A stretch of DNA of 64,000 nucleotides, from positions 83,175 through 147,174 of the forward strand of contig NZ_CYPU01000018.1 in assembly GCF_001458195.1 (NCBI RefSeq), written 5' to 3'. A program made the position numbers and the translations under genes. The notes beneath the pieces were generated by a model. That model did not search any database. It saw only the letters and a list, made by a program, of their open reading frames with translations, and was not told the DNA's origin. Of this stretch, positions 8,637-16,240 are shown piece after piece. The DNA is from Ruegeria atlantica. Lineage in GTDB: Bacteria > Pseudomonadota > Alphaproteobacteria > Rhodobacterales > Rhodobacteraceae. Position 1 is the stretch's first letter. The number at the start of each line of letters is the position of its first letter.

Positions 8637-9107
8637 ATGAACCGCATTTCACGCAACATTTCGATCATCCTGCGAGCCGAGCGTCTTGTTGCTCAAAGGC
8701 AACTGTCCGTCGCGGCGAAACGCACAGGCTTTTACGCTGCTGCCGGGTTAGCCGTTGGGCTTGCAGTAATCATGCTGAACGTCGCCGGGTTCTTTTGGCT
8801 GTCCGAGACCATGTCAAAGTCTCTGGCCGCGATCATAGTGGCCGGGGTGAACCTTGTTCTGGCCGTGATCCTCGCACTGGTCGCAAATTCCATGACCGCC
8901 GAAAGTGACACTTCGGCTGCCGTCGAATTGCGGGATATGGCGCTGCACGACATCGAGGACGAAGTCCGGGACAACTTCGCCGAGGCGCGCAACACAATCG
9001 TCGGCCTAAAGCGCGATCCTATCGGGATGCTGTCACCCGATATTATCAGCACGGTTCTAGGCGTTCTGCTCAGATACGCGCGGCGTGGAAAAAACAAACC
9101 GGATTAG
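8637..9107 (+). CDS. YqjE-like / phage-holin-family membrane protein
   Basis: A 156-residue protein with two membrane spans (about residues 33-55 and 63-85) in the middle and a charged cytoplasmic C-terminal half. This is the YqjE/Holin-X family; despite the family name these are chromosomal membrane proteins, not phage lysis genes, and no phage genes surround it. The start follows TAGGAGCCCGAAC. It forms a pair with the YqjD-like gene. The function is unknown. Confidence 0.65.
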   Translation: MNRISRNISIILRAERLVAQRQLSVAAKRTGFYAAAGLAVGLAVIMLNVAGFFWLSETMSKSLAAIIVAGVNLVLAVILALVANSMTAESDTSAAVELRDMALHDIEDEVRDNFAEARNTIVGLKRDPIGMLSPDIISTVLGVLLRYARRGKNKPD

Positions 9108-9113
9108 AAGCGA

Positions 9114-10283
9114 TCATGCCATTCTCGCCGCTGCACGCGCGATCACCATCTCTTCGTTTGTGGGAATAGCCAGAATACGCACCCGGCTGAAATCAGTGGA
9201 CAGAACCGTAGCGTTGTCTGCATTTCGGTTCGGATCCATATCAATCCCGATCCAGCGCATCCCTTCGCAAACCATCTGACGGATACGGGCGGCATTTTCA
9301 CCGATGCCTCCGGTAAAGACCAAAGCGTCGATGCCTTCCAGTGCAGCAGACAAGGCGCCCAGTTCACGGCGGATGCGGAAGACATAATACTCAATCGCTT
9401 TGCGCGCATCCGGAGTATCTGCAGCCAACAGGGTGCGCATGTCCGAGGACAGGCCGGACAGGCCAAGCAAGCCGGACTTTAGATAGAGAAGCTCAGCGAT
9501 TTCGTCTGCCTCCATCCCTTCTTGCTGCATCATGTAAAGCACAACCCCTGGGTCCAATTGCCCGCTGCGGGTGCCCATGGGCAGACCGTCGAGCGCCGAA
9601 AACCCCATGGTCGAGGCTACGGCCCGACCGCCCGACACCGCACACATCGACGCGCCATTTCCCAGATGCGCAATGACGACGCGGCCGTCGTACAAACCCG
9701 GCGCAATTTCTTTCAGCTTTTGCGAGACGTAGTCATAGCTCAGCCCGTGAAACCCGTATCTGCGAACGCCCTTTTCGTAGAATCTTTGAGGCAATGCGAA
9801 GGTATCATTCACCCAAGGGTGTGTCCTGTGAAACGCGGTATCGAAGCACGCAATCTGGGTGGTACCCGGAAAGGCTGCGGCCGCCGCCTTGATACCCGTA
9901 AGGCTGTAGGGTTGGTGCAAGGGCGCGAAGGGAATGAAACCGCTTAGCGTATCAAAGACGTGCTCGTCCACCACGACAGGTTCCGAATAGACTGGTCCGC
10001 CGTGAACGACGCGGTGGCCCACGGCCCGGACGTGAATGTCCGGCAGGTATTCGCGGGTAAGTTCAAGAAACGCGCTGATGGCCTCGTCATGTGTTTTGGC
10101 TCCAGACAACTGACGGTCGACAGACCGCCCCCCTGCTGATTGGGCCAACAAGCGTGGTGCATCCCCCAACCGCTCGATCTGACCGCGCCAGCGCATACTG
10201 GGACGTCTGTCCTCGACCAGTTCGTAAAGCGCGAATTTCAAGGAGGACGACCCGGCATTCAGCGCCAAAACATGTTCAGCCAT
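9114..10283 (-). CDS. ackA: Acetate kinase
   Basis: Converts acetyl phosphate and ADP to acetate and ATP, or the reverse. The 389-residue product begins MAEHVLALNAGSSSLKFALY, the ASKHA-fold phosphate-binding motif, and contains HRVVHGG, HLGNGASMCAV and FTGGIGENAARIR, the acetate kinase signatures. The start at 10283 is chosen because the family begins at LALNAGSSS; the upstream ATG adds 24 unrelated residues. Its first codons overlap the end of the phosphate acyltransferase gene by 8 bases, so the two are translationally coupled and form an acyl-CoA to acyl phosphate to ATP route. Confidence 0.95.
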   Translation of the reverse strand: MAEHVLALNAGSSSLKFALYELVEDRRPSMRWRGQIERLGDAPRLLAQSAGGRSVDRQLSGAKTHDEAISAFLELTREYLPDIHVRAVGHRVVHGGPVYSEPVVVDEHVFDTLSGFIPFAPLHQPYSLTGIKAAAAAFPGTTQIACFDTAFHRTHPWVNDTFALPQRFYEKGVRRYGFHGLSYDYVSQKLKEIAPGLYDGRVVIAHLGNGASMCAVSGGRAVASTMGFSALDGLPMGTRSGQLDPGVVLYMMQQEGMEADEIAELLYLKSGLLGLSGLSSDMRTLLAADTPDARKAIEYYVFRIRRELGALSAALEGIDALVFTGGIGENAARIRQMVCEGMRWIGIDMDPNRNADNATVLSTDFSRVRILAIPTNEEMVIARAAARMA

Positions 10284-11670
10284 GGATTTTGCTTTCATTC
10301 GCAATTGCATGCAGCGCCGCGACAGCACAAGACGCCAGCCGCGAAGCATCATCATCTGCCCGAGATGTCAGGATAATCGGTGCCGCAGCACCTATCACAA
10401 CGCCGGCAGCCTCGGCATGAGAGATATATGTCAGCTGTTTGGCTACCATGTTGCCGGCTTCGATATTCGGAACAACCAGAATGTCTGCGACCCCCGCGAC
10501 TGGTGAGGTGATGCCTTTTGTCCTCGCCGCGTTCAGATCAACCGCGTTGTCCATGGCCAAAGGACCATCGACCAGCCCGCCGGTAATCTGTCCACGCTCG
10601 GCCATTTTCGACAACAGCGCGGCATCGACAGACGACGGTAAATGCGGGTTAATGGTCTCAACCGCTGATAGGACGCCAACCTTGGGCATCTCGATGCCAA
10701 TAGAATGCGCAAGATGGATGGCGTTCTGAACAATATCGGCCTTGGTTTCGAGACCCGGTGCGATGTTCACCGCCGCATCAGTAACCATGATGGGCCGAGA
10801 CATGCCTGGCACGTCCATCACGAACACATGCGACAGCCGCCGCCCGGTTCTCAGACCTTTTTCCCTGCGCAGAACGGCGCGTAACAAGACATCCGTGTGC
10901 AAATGACCCTTCATCAGCATCCGGGCCTTACCTTCAACGACAAGCCCGACCGCGCGTTGGGCGGCCACTTCGTGGTCTCGCGCTTCAATGATTTCAACTC
11001 CGGACAAATCGGCCCCAAGCTGGGCGGCAGCGGCGGTGATTTTGTCCGGGTCGCCAACCAAAATCGGAGTAATGATGCCGTTTTCCAACGCGAGTAATGC
11101 CCCGCCTAGCGAATTCGGCTCTTCCGGGGCGACGATCGCTGTGGGCATCGGGTCCAAAGGACGTACCCTTTCCAACAAAGCGTCGAAATGCCGGTGGCGC
11201 TGAACGATCAGTCCCGGCACCTCAACCGAGTCGAAGGTCAAATGCCGCGACGGTGGCGTGACCTGTACGGTACCGCTCAGGATCAATGCGTTATCCCCGA
11301 CCCGGCGCACCTCGGCGGAACAGGTCAGGTCGCCGTCTTCACGCTTTTCGGTAACAGCCACAAAGGCGGTCAGTTCTTCGCCCGCCATAACCGGAGCATG
11401 AAAACTCAGGCCCGCCCGACGTGTTTGCGTACCGGCCCCCGGTAAGATGTTTCCAATGACTGCAGCTACCAGACCCGCGGGCCACAAGGCGGGCGCGACA
11501 GCCTCGGGGTGTCCATCTCCATCTCCGTCATAGGCCGCCAGATTCAGCGGGTTGTGATCACCCGAAGCCGAGGCAAACGCGTACAAGTCGTCCACGGTGC
11601 ACAATCGGGTGACCTGCGCCTTGTCGCCTACCTTCAGTTGAGAATAGGTTCTGTTTTCTTTAATTTTCAT
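10276..11670 (-). CDS. MaoC-like hydratase / phosphate acetyl- or butyryltransferase fusion
   Basis: A 464-residue two-domain protein. Residues 1 to about 145 are a MaoC-type hot-dog domain (FASASGDHNPLNL motif); residues about 160-464 are a phosphate acetyl/butyryltransferase (PTA_PTB family), with MKGHLHTDVLLRAVLRREKG and RPIMVTDAAVNIAP. This architecture is annotated in databases as bifunctional enoyl-CoA hydratase/phosphate acetyltransferase; the phosphotransferase activity makes acyl phosphate from acyl-CoA. It overlaps ackA, which would then make ATP. The contribution of the MaoC domain is unknown. Confidence 0.88.
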   Translation of the reverse strand: MKIKENRTYSQLKVGDKAQVTRLCTVDDLYAFASASGDHNPLNLAAYDGDGDGHPEAVAPALWPAGLVAAVIGNILPGAGTQTRRAGLSFHAPVMAGEELTAFVAVTEKREDGDLTCSAEVRRVGDNALILSGTVQVTPPSRHLTFDSVEVPGLIVQRHRHFDALLERVRPLDPMPTAIVAPEEPNSLGGALLALENGIITPILVGDPDKITAAAAQLGADLSGVEIIEARDHEVAAQRAVGLVVEGKARMLMKGHLHTDVLLRAVLRREKGLRTGRRLSHVFVMDVPGMSRPIMVTDAAVNIAPGLETKADIVQNAIHLAHSIGIEMPKVGVLSAVETINPHLPSSVDAALLSKMAERGQITGGLVDGPLAMDNAVDLNAARTKGITSPVAGVADILVVPNIEAGNMVAKQLTYISHAEAAGVVIGAAAPIILTSRADDDASRLASCAVAALHAIANESKIHG

Positions 11671-11879
11671 CTCGACCGGCTTTGTTTACGAATGCGTGTT
11701 CGTCGTTTTAAACATTGGATGTGCGGCCCCTCCGGAACCAGAACATATCCAACTTTGTCCCTACATTTCTGCGACGCAGCGTAGTCAGATCGTCGGCAAA
11801 TGACAAATGACCTCTGTGCGTGGGGCGCTGAGTATTATCGCTTGACCCAAAATCGGAACTCGGGCAAGCATCTCCGCGA

Positions 11880-12056
11880 TGGTTCCCTGTGGTTCGCCAA
11901 GGGATGAAAAGGGAATACGGTGCGGTTCTGTAAAAAGGCCAATTCCGTGACTGCCCCCGCAACTGTAAGCGGTGAGCGACGCCAAATACCCACTGACCCC
12001 AAATGGGTCGGGAAGGATGGCCAAGCCACGACCCGCAAGTCAGGAGACCTACCATC
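11880..12056 (+). ncRNA. Cobalamin (B12) riboswitch
   Basis: The leader contains the conserved cobalamin aptamer elements in order: AAAAGGGAATACGGTGCGG, the core GACTGCCCCCGCAACTGTAA followed by GCGG, a CCACTG/GGTCGGGAAGG arm, and the B12 box AGTCAGGAGACC. The 3' end of the aptamer lies about 35 bases before an AAGGAGG ribosome site. It precedes a DUF1636 gene and a BtuCDF-like importer, so cobalamin is expected to shut down its own uptake genes. Boundaries are approximate. Confidence 0.95.
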
Positions 12057-12101
12057 CGATGTTCAACCAACCCGGGGCGGGGCGTCCTGGAAGGAGGCTT
12101 T

Positions 12102-12188
12102 ATGACACGTCTAAGACGTGATGACATGATTGGCACCTTCTGTCCGCGCTTGGCAACAGGCGGAGTGGGCCGTGTCGATCAGTCCTGA
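12102..12188 (+). CDS. Short ORF (28 residues) behind the B12 riboswitch
   Basis: ATG at 12102 follows a strong ribosome site (GGAAGGAGG, 4 bases before the ATG) and opens a 28-codon frame, MTRLRRDDMIGTFCPRLATG and so on, ending in TGA at 12186-12188. It resembles no family I know. The next gene starts at GTG 12172 in another frame, inside the end of this ORF, which suggests a leader peptide with translational coupling. It could also be a relic of a frameshifted gene start. Confidence 0.45.
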   Translation: MTRLRRDDMIGTFCPRLATGGVGRVDQS

Positions 12189-12528
12189 TCATTTCCTGCT
12201 GATTTGCGAGACCTGCGAGGGCCCTGACCGGGCGGATTCATTGCGCGCTGCGCTTACAAGCAAGCTTCCTTCCAGTTTTGACATCCGCAGCATTTCCTGC
12301 ATGGCCGGTTGCGGTCGGCCCACAGCTGTCGGGTTTCAGGCATTAGACAAAGCGCAGTACCTTTTCGGTGACATCCAATCGGCTGAGGACGTAGATGCTT
12401 TGGCCGAATTTGCACATCAATACCATCGCAGCGCGGATGGGTGGACCAACGCATCGCAGCGCCCGCCTGCCCTTCTTGAAAAGACCCTGGCGCGTCTACC
12501 ACGGCTAAAGCTGGAGACAAGCGCATGA
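12172..12528 (+). CDS. DUF1636 family protein, cobalamin-regulated
   Basis: A protein of about 118 residues of the DUF1636 family, which in Rhodobacterales is often found beside B12 or cobalt genes; its function is unknown. It has four cysteines in two pairs, CETC near the N-terminus and CMAGC in the middle, in a thioredoxin-like ferredoxin arrangement that suggests metal or Fe-S binding. I prefer the GTG at 12172 because the conserved part begins at HFLLICETC and GGCGGAG precedes the codon; an ATG-less extension to 12130 is also open. Its stop overlaps the ATPase gene by 4 bases. Confidence 0.8.
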   Translation: MSISPDHFLLICETCEGPDRADSLRAALTSKLPSSFDIRSISCMAGCGRPTAVGFQALDKAQYLFGDIQSAEDVDALAEFAHQYHRSADGWTNASQRPPALLEKTLARLPRLKLETSA

Positions 12529-13310
12529 CCTGCGGAGCTTTCCTTGAGGCGCGCGGGTTGGAGTTTTACGCCCTGAACGGCGACGTACTGCTGCAAAGCG
12601 TCAATTTCGAACTGAATGAAGGGGCAACCCTGGCAATTGCCGGCCCAAACGGTGCGGGCAAAACAACGTTGCTGAATCTTTTGTGCGGCGGCGAAGAGAT
12701 TGTGCTGGGGGACGTTTTGGTAAAGGGGCGCAGCCTTCGGCACCTTTCGGCGATGGACCGCGCCCGAATGATCGCCGTAGTCAGTCAGCAGGAATCGCCG
12801 GACGGGCGTTTGTTTCTGCGCGACTACGTGGCCCTTGGGCAAATCCCAATCCGCGCTGATCGATCTGCGGCTGAGCATGCCTTAGAATTGGACCGAATCC
12901 TGAAACTGACCGGACTCGTCGCCCTCGCCGACAAGCGGATGGCCGTGTTATCCGGCGGGGAACGCCAGCGCGCTCATATCGCAAGGGCGCTGGCGCAGAA
13001 CCCGTCGTTGCTGTTTTTGGATGAGCCGACGAACCATCTGGATCCGGACGCCAAGGGACGCATGCTGTCGCTGGTCGCCGAGCTGGGCATTACGGTGGTC
13101 ATGATCGTCCATGATCTGGTCATGATCCCGGAATTCGCGACCCATGTCGCGTTGATGAAATCCACACGCCTGACCGGTTTCGGCCCAGTGCACGAAGTGC
13201 TGACACCCGAAAGGGTCCATGAAACGTTTGGTGTCGATTATCTTAGCTTTCAGCATGAAGGCCGCATGATCCCGGCACTGGATATCCGACGAACCACTAC
13301 CTCAAACTAG
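12525..13310 (+). CDS. ABC transporter ATPase, BtuD/FecE-like
   Basis: Cytoplasmic ATPase of a vitamin B12 or siderophore importer, 261 residues. Walker A GPNGAGKTT, signature LSGGERQRAHIARAL, Walker B LLFLDEPTNHLDP and switch His (MIVHD) are all intact. It overlaps the DUF1636 gene by 4 bases and is followed 9 bases later by the binding-protein gene. The riboswitch upstream points to cobalamin or a corrinoid precursor as the substrate. Confidence 0.93.
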   Translation: MTCGAFLEARGLEFYALNGDVLLQSVNFELNEGATLAIAGPNGAGKTTLLNLLCGGEEIVLGDVLVKGRSLRHLSAMDRARMIAVVSQQESPDGRLFLRDYVALGQIPIRADRSAAEHALELDRILKLTGLVALADKRMAVLSGGERQRAHIARALAQNPSLLFLDEPTNHLDPDAKGRMLSLVAELGITVVMIVHDLVMIPEFATHVALMKSTRLTGFGPVHEVLTPERVHETFGVDYLSFQHEGRMIPALDIRRTTTSN

Positions 13311-13319
13311 GAAAATAAC

Positions 13320-14270
13320 ATGAACAAAACTCTCTGGTGCGCTGCACTGATCGGCGGCATTGCAAGTGCCGCGACAGCGCGCGAGATCACCGTCGACAAT
13401 TGCGGCGAGCCGATGGTGTTTGAAACTCAACCCGAGCGGCTGGTCGTGCACGACATGAACATGACCGACATGGCCTTTGCGCTGGGTTTGCAGGACAAGA
13501 TCGTTGGCCTGACGGGCATCACCGGCTGGTACAAAACCAGCCCCGAGTTTGACACCCTGCGCGGCGACATCCCGGAACTTGCACCCAAGTATCCGACAGT
13601 GGAAAATCTGGTCGCTGTCGAACCCGACCTTTTCTTTGCGGGCTGGTACTATGGCATGAAGCCGGGCGGTGACGTGACCCCGGACACTCTTGCGCCGTTT
13701 GGCATCAAAACGATGATCCTGACGGAAAGCTGCGTACATCTGGATAAGGATCGCCCCGAAGCCAGCATGGACCTGCTGTTCACCGACGTTCTTCGCTTGG
13801 GCAAAGTCATGCGCGTTGAGGACAAGGCAGAAAAGCTTGTTTCCGGCTGGAAAGAGGAACTGTCCGCGATTCAAACACAGACAGCCGACCTGCCGAAGCC
13901 CCGCGTTTTCCTGCTGGACGGCCCCGCCGATGCCCCGTTTACGGCTGGTAAGTTTGCCATTCCCGACGCGATGATTGCTGCCGCTGGCGGCGAGAACGTC
14001 ACCCATGACATGGACACCAGCTGGGGTCGTTCCTCGTGGGAAGCTGTTGCCGCTTCGAACCCGGAATTCCTGGTTTTACTTGATTATCAAACTGGAAATG
14101 GCGCCGCAGATACCTTCAAGTTCCTGCAGGACCATCCCGTGATGTCTCAGACGGACGCGGTCAAGAACGAACGCTGGATTGGTCTGCGCTACGAGGAACT
14201 GACACCCGGACCGGCAAATATCGAAGCAATTTCGAAAATGGCCAAAGCCATGCACCCGGGCCTAAACTGA
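13320..14270 (+). CDS. ABC transporter substrate-binding protein, BtuF-like
   Basis: Periplasmic binding protein of 316 residues with a signal peptide (LWCAALIGGIASAATA) and the class III binding-protein fold of BtuF/FhuD. The typical opening is seen in ITVDNCGEPMVFETQPERLV, and PTVENLVAVEPDLFFAGWY is the conserved loop for the docking helix. The gene sits between the ATPase and permease genes with gaps of 9 and 1 bases. Corrinoid specificity is inferred from the riboswitch. Confidence 0.9.
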   Translation: MNKTLWCAALIGGIASAATAREITVDNCGEPMVFETQPERLVVHDMNMTDMAFALGLQDKIVGLTGITGWYKTSPEFDTLRGDIPELAPKYPTVENLVAVEPDLFFAGWYYGMKPGGDVTPDTLAPFGIKTMILTESCVHLDKDRPEASMDLLFTDVLRLGKVMRVEDKAEKLVSGWKEELSAIQTQTADLPKPRVFLLDGPADAPFTAGKFAIPDAMIAAAGGENVTHDMDTSWGRSSWEAVAASNPEFLVLLDYQTGNGAADTFKFLQDHPVMSQTDAVKNERWIGLRYEELTPGPANIEAISKMAKAMHPGLN

Positions 14271-14271
14271 T

Positions 14272-15285
14272 ATGGGCCGACTTGGCCTTACACTCTTGCT
14301 GGGGGCGGCTGTATTGGCCGCCCTTTTGCTAACCTCGACGGTCTACGGGACCACATCCATTCCGGCCTCTGACGCACTGGCCGGTGTCTTGTTGGGCACG
14401 GGAATGGTGGAAGGGGAAATGTCTCCGCTCCACCGCATCGTGTTTGACCTGCGCTTACCACGCGCGCTGTTTGCCGCCGTGATCGGTGCCGGGCTGGGCA
14501 TCGTCGGCGTTGTCCTGCAAACCACCACACGCAACGATCTGGCGGACCCGTTTCTGTTCGGCCTGTCCTCTGGCGCTGCGGCGGGAGCTGTCTTTGTCAT
14601 TACAGTAACCGGAGATGTGCTGGGATTTTGGACCCTGCCACTGGCCGCGTTTTTCGGAGGGCTTGTCGCATCAGGCATTGTGCTGGCTTTGGTTCATGGG
14701 CTGCGCACAAGCGCGCCCGAAAAACTGATCCTCGCGGGGCTTGCGGTTTCGTTTTTGTTTTCAGCTGTTACCAATTATCTGATTTTCGCGGGCGATAGCC
14801 GTGCGGCGCATTCTGTTATCTTTTGGATGCTTGGGGGATTGGGTCTTGCCCGGTGGGAGACATTCCCTCTGGTCTGCGCAGGTTTAGCATTGATCCTGGC
14901 CTATGCAATGTACCGTAGCCGCTGGCTTGATGCGCTGCTGACTGGTGATTTGACGGCCGCCACCCTGGGTGTGCCCGTTCAAGGCTTGCGGTTCCGGATG
15001 TTCTTCGTGGCCGCTCTTGCGACTGCTGTGTTTGTGTCCGTTGCGGGTGTGATCGGTTTTGTCGGCCTGATGGTTCCCCACATCGCGCGCGGTATCGCAG
15101 GACCATTGCACAGCCAGCTTGTGCCTACCGCTGCAATTGTTGGGGCAGCTTTGCTTACAGGCTCGGATATCCTGAGCCGTCTGTTGCTTGCCCCGCAAGA
15201 GCTGCCTGTTGGGATTGTCACGACATCGCTGGGATCGGTTTTTGTTTTTCTTCTACTAATCCGAACCGCGCGCCCTCGCAGATGA
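14272..15285 (+). CDS. ABC transporter permease, BtuC/FecCD family
   Basis: Inner-membrane permease of 337 residues with about nine or ten hydrophobic segments. FecCD-family landmarks are RLPRALFAAVIGAGLGIVGV, NDLADPFLFGLSSGAAAGAV and the C-terminal GLMVPHIARGIAGPLHSQLV. It is the last gene of the cobalamin-regulated operon and begins 1 base after the stop of the binding-protein gene. No outer-membrane BtuB receptor is visible in the window. Confidence 0.92.
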   Translation: MGRLGLTLLLGAAVLAALLLTSTVYGTTSIPASDALAGVLLGTGMVEGEMSPLHRIVFDLRLPRALFAAVIGAGLGIVGVVLQTTTRNDLADPFLFGLSSGAAAGAVFVITVTGDVLGFWTLPLAAFFGGLVASGIVLALVHGLRTSAPEKLILAGLAVSFLFSAVTNYLIFAGDSRAAHSVIFWMLGGLGLARWETFPLVCAGLALILAYAMYRSRWLDALLTGDLTAATLGVPVQGLRFRMFFVAALATAVFVSVAGVIGFVGLMVPHIARGIAGPLHSQLVPTAAIVGAALLTGSDILSRLLLAPQELPVGIVTTSLGSVFVFLLLIRTARPRR

Positions 15286-15349
15286 TCTCAAAGGGTCGCT
15301 TCGGCAAAAAAATTAAAGTTTCCTAAATGACTAATATTTAACAGGCCAA

Positions 15350-15363
15350 ATGACCTAAATCAA
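15350..15363. promoter_or_regulatory. FNR/Nnr-like box upstream of napF
   Basis: ATGACCTAAATCAA matches the FNR-family pattern TTGAT-N4-ATCAA in 8 of 10 defined positions, with a perfect right half. It lies 85 bases upstream of the chosen napF start, a reasonable place for oxygen control of nitrate reduction. The assignment is by pattern only. Confidence 0.45.
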
Positions 15364-15392
15364 AAAAGGCCCCCACAGATCACGGTATGCGA

Positions 15393-15419
15393 TACACTCG
15401 ATTACAGGAATCGAGTGTA
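15393..15419 (+). promoter_or_regulatory. Perfect inverted repeat in the nap leader
   Basis: TACACTCGATT and AATCGAGTGTA form a perfect 11-base inverted repeat around the 5-base loop ACAGG, ending 15 bases before the napF start at 15435. It could be a regulator site or a leader hairpin that affects napF translation. Its position argues against the alternative napF start at 15387, which would place the hairpin in the coding region. Confidence 0.6.
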
Positions 15420-15434
15420 GCCAGGTCGCATGCA

Positions 15435-15950
15435 ATGCAACAACTGACCAGCCGACGGGCGTTTCTAAGCGCAAAGATCAGACCAGAGGACGGCAATATC
15501 GCCAGACCTCCGGGCTCGGTTGAGCTGTGCTTTGTTGAAACATGCAGTAAATGTGGTGATTGCGCAGATACTTGCCCCGAAGATGCGATCGTCATCGGGA
15601 CAGATGGATATCCCCGCTTCCAGCCCACTGACAATCCCTGCACCTTCTGCGGTGACTGCGCCCGGATTTGTCCAACCGAAGCGATATCGATTGACCGTTT
15701 GCCAGATTGGCCATGGCGCGCCGCGCTTACAGCGGACACCTGCCTATCTATGAACGGCATCAGTTGCCGCATCTGTCAGAACAATTGCGAACAAAGCGCG
15801 ATCCGTTTCAAACTGATGACCGGCGGCCGCGCAGAGCCGGTGCTTGACCTTGATACATGCAACGGCTGCGGGATTTGCCCAAGTTTATGTCCCGCCGATG
15901 CCATTGCGCTGGAACGCCAACCTCAACCACAAATGGAAGCTACTCAATGA
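15435..15950 (+). CDS. napF: NapF, ferredoxin-type maturation protein of periplasmic nitrate reductase
   Basis: Cytoplasmic iron-sulfur protein of 171 residues that assists NapA before export. Three classical cluster motifs are visible: CSKCGDCADTCP, CTFCGDCARICP and CNGCGICPSLCP, with a further cysteine group (CRICQNNC) between the last two. The start MQQLTSRRAFL matches the family N-terminus (SRRAFL); an in-frame ATG at 15387 would add 16 unlike residues. It heads the nap operon and its stop overlaps the napD start as ATGA. Confidence 0.92.
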   Translation: MQQLTSRRAFLSAKIRPEDGNIARPPGSVELCFVETCSKCGDCADTCPEDAIVIGTDGYPRFQPTDNPCTFCGDCARICPTEAISIDRLPDWPWRAALTADTCLSMNGISCRICQNNCEQSAIRFKLMTGGRAEPVLDLDTCNGCGICPSLCPADAIALERQPQPQMEATQ

Positions 15951-16240
15951 ACATCTGCGGTTGTCTCGCCCATGTCGCACCTGATCACACGAGCGCAGCA
16001 GCGCGCGTGATGAAGGGCACGCCGGGTGTCGAAATTCACGCTGAAACGGAAGATGGCCGATTTGTTGTCGTCGTCGAAGACACTCCAACCCGTCTTGCAT
16101 CCGAAACCATCATGGATCTGCACCAGATCCCAGGCGTCATCTCTTTGACCCTGACTTATCACCATTTCGAGGATCTCGCGGACGCCCATCCGCAGCCCGA
16201 TGCCCCAAGCCCAACCACCAGCCGGAGGCCCACGCAATGA
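15947..16240 (+). CDS. napD: NapD, chaperone for the NapA signal peptide
   Basis: Small cytoplasmic chaperone of 97 residues that binds the twin-arginine signal of NapA. It starts [20 protein letters not shown] and continues with [20 protein letters not shown], the ferredoxin-like fold typical of NapD. The start overlaps the napF stop (ATGA), and its own stop overlaps napA by 4 bases. The proline/threonine-rich tail after about residue 80 is longer than in E. coli. Confidence 0.92.
   Translation: MNICGCLAHVAPDHTSAAARVMKGTPGVEIHAETEDGRFVVVVEDTPTRLASETIMDLHQIPGVISLTLTYHHFEDLADAHPQPDAPSPTTSRRPTQ

Noticed and set aside
8637..9107. Phage holin annotation as evidence of a prophage
   Set aside because: No other phage gene is near; the protein pairs with a YqjD-like gene as in bacterial chromosomes.
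12003..12188. Longer version of the short ORF starting inside the riboswitch
   Set aside because: The upstream ATG lies in the aptamer and has no ribosome site; only the ATG at 12102 is supported.
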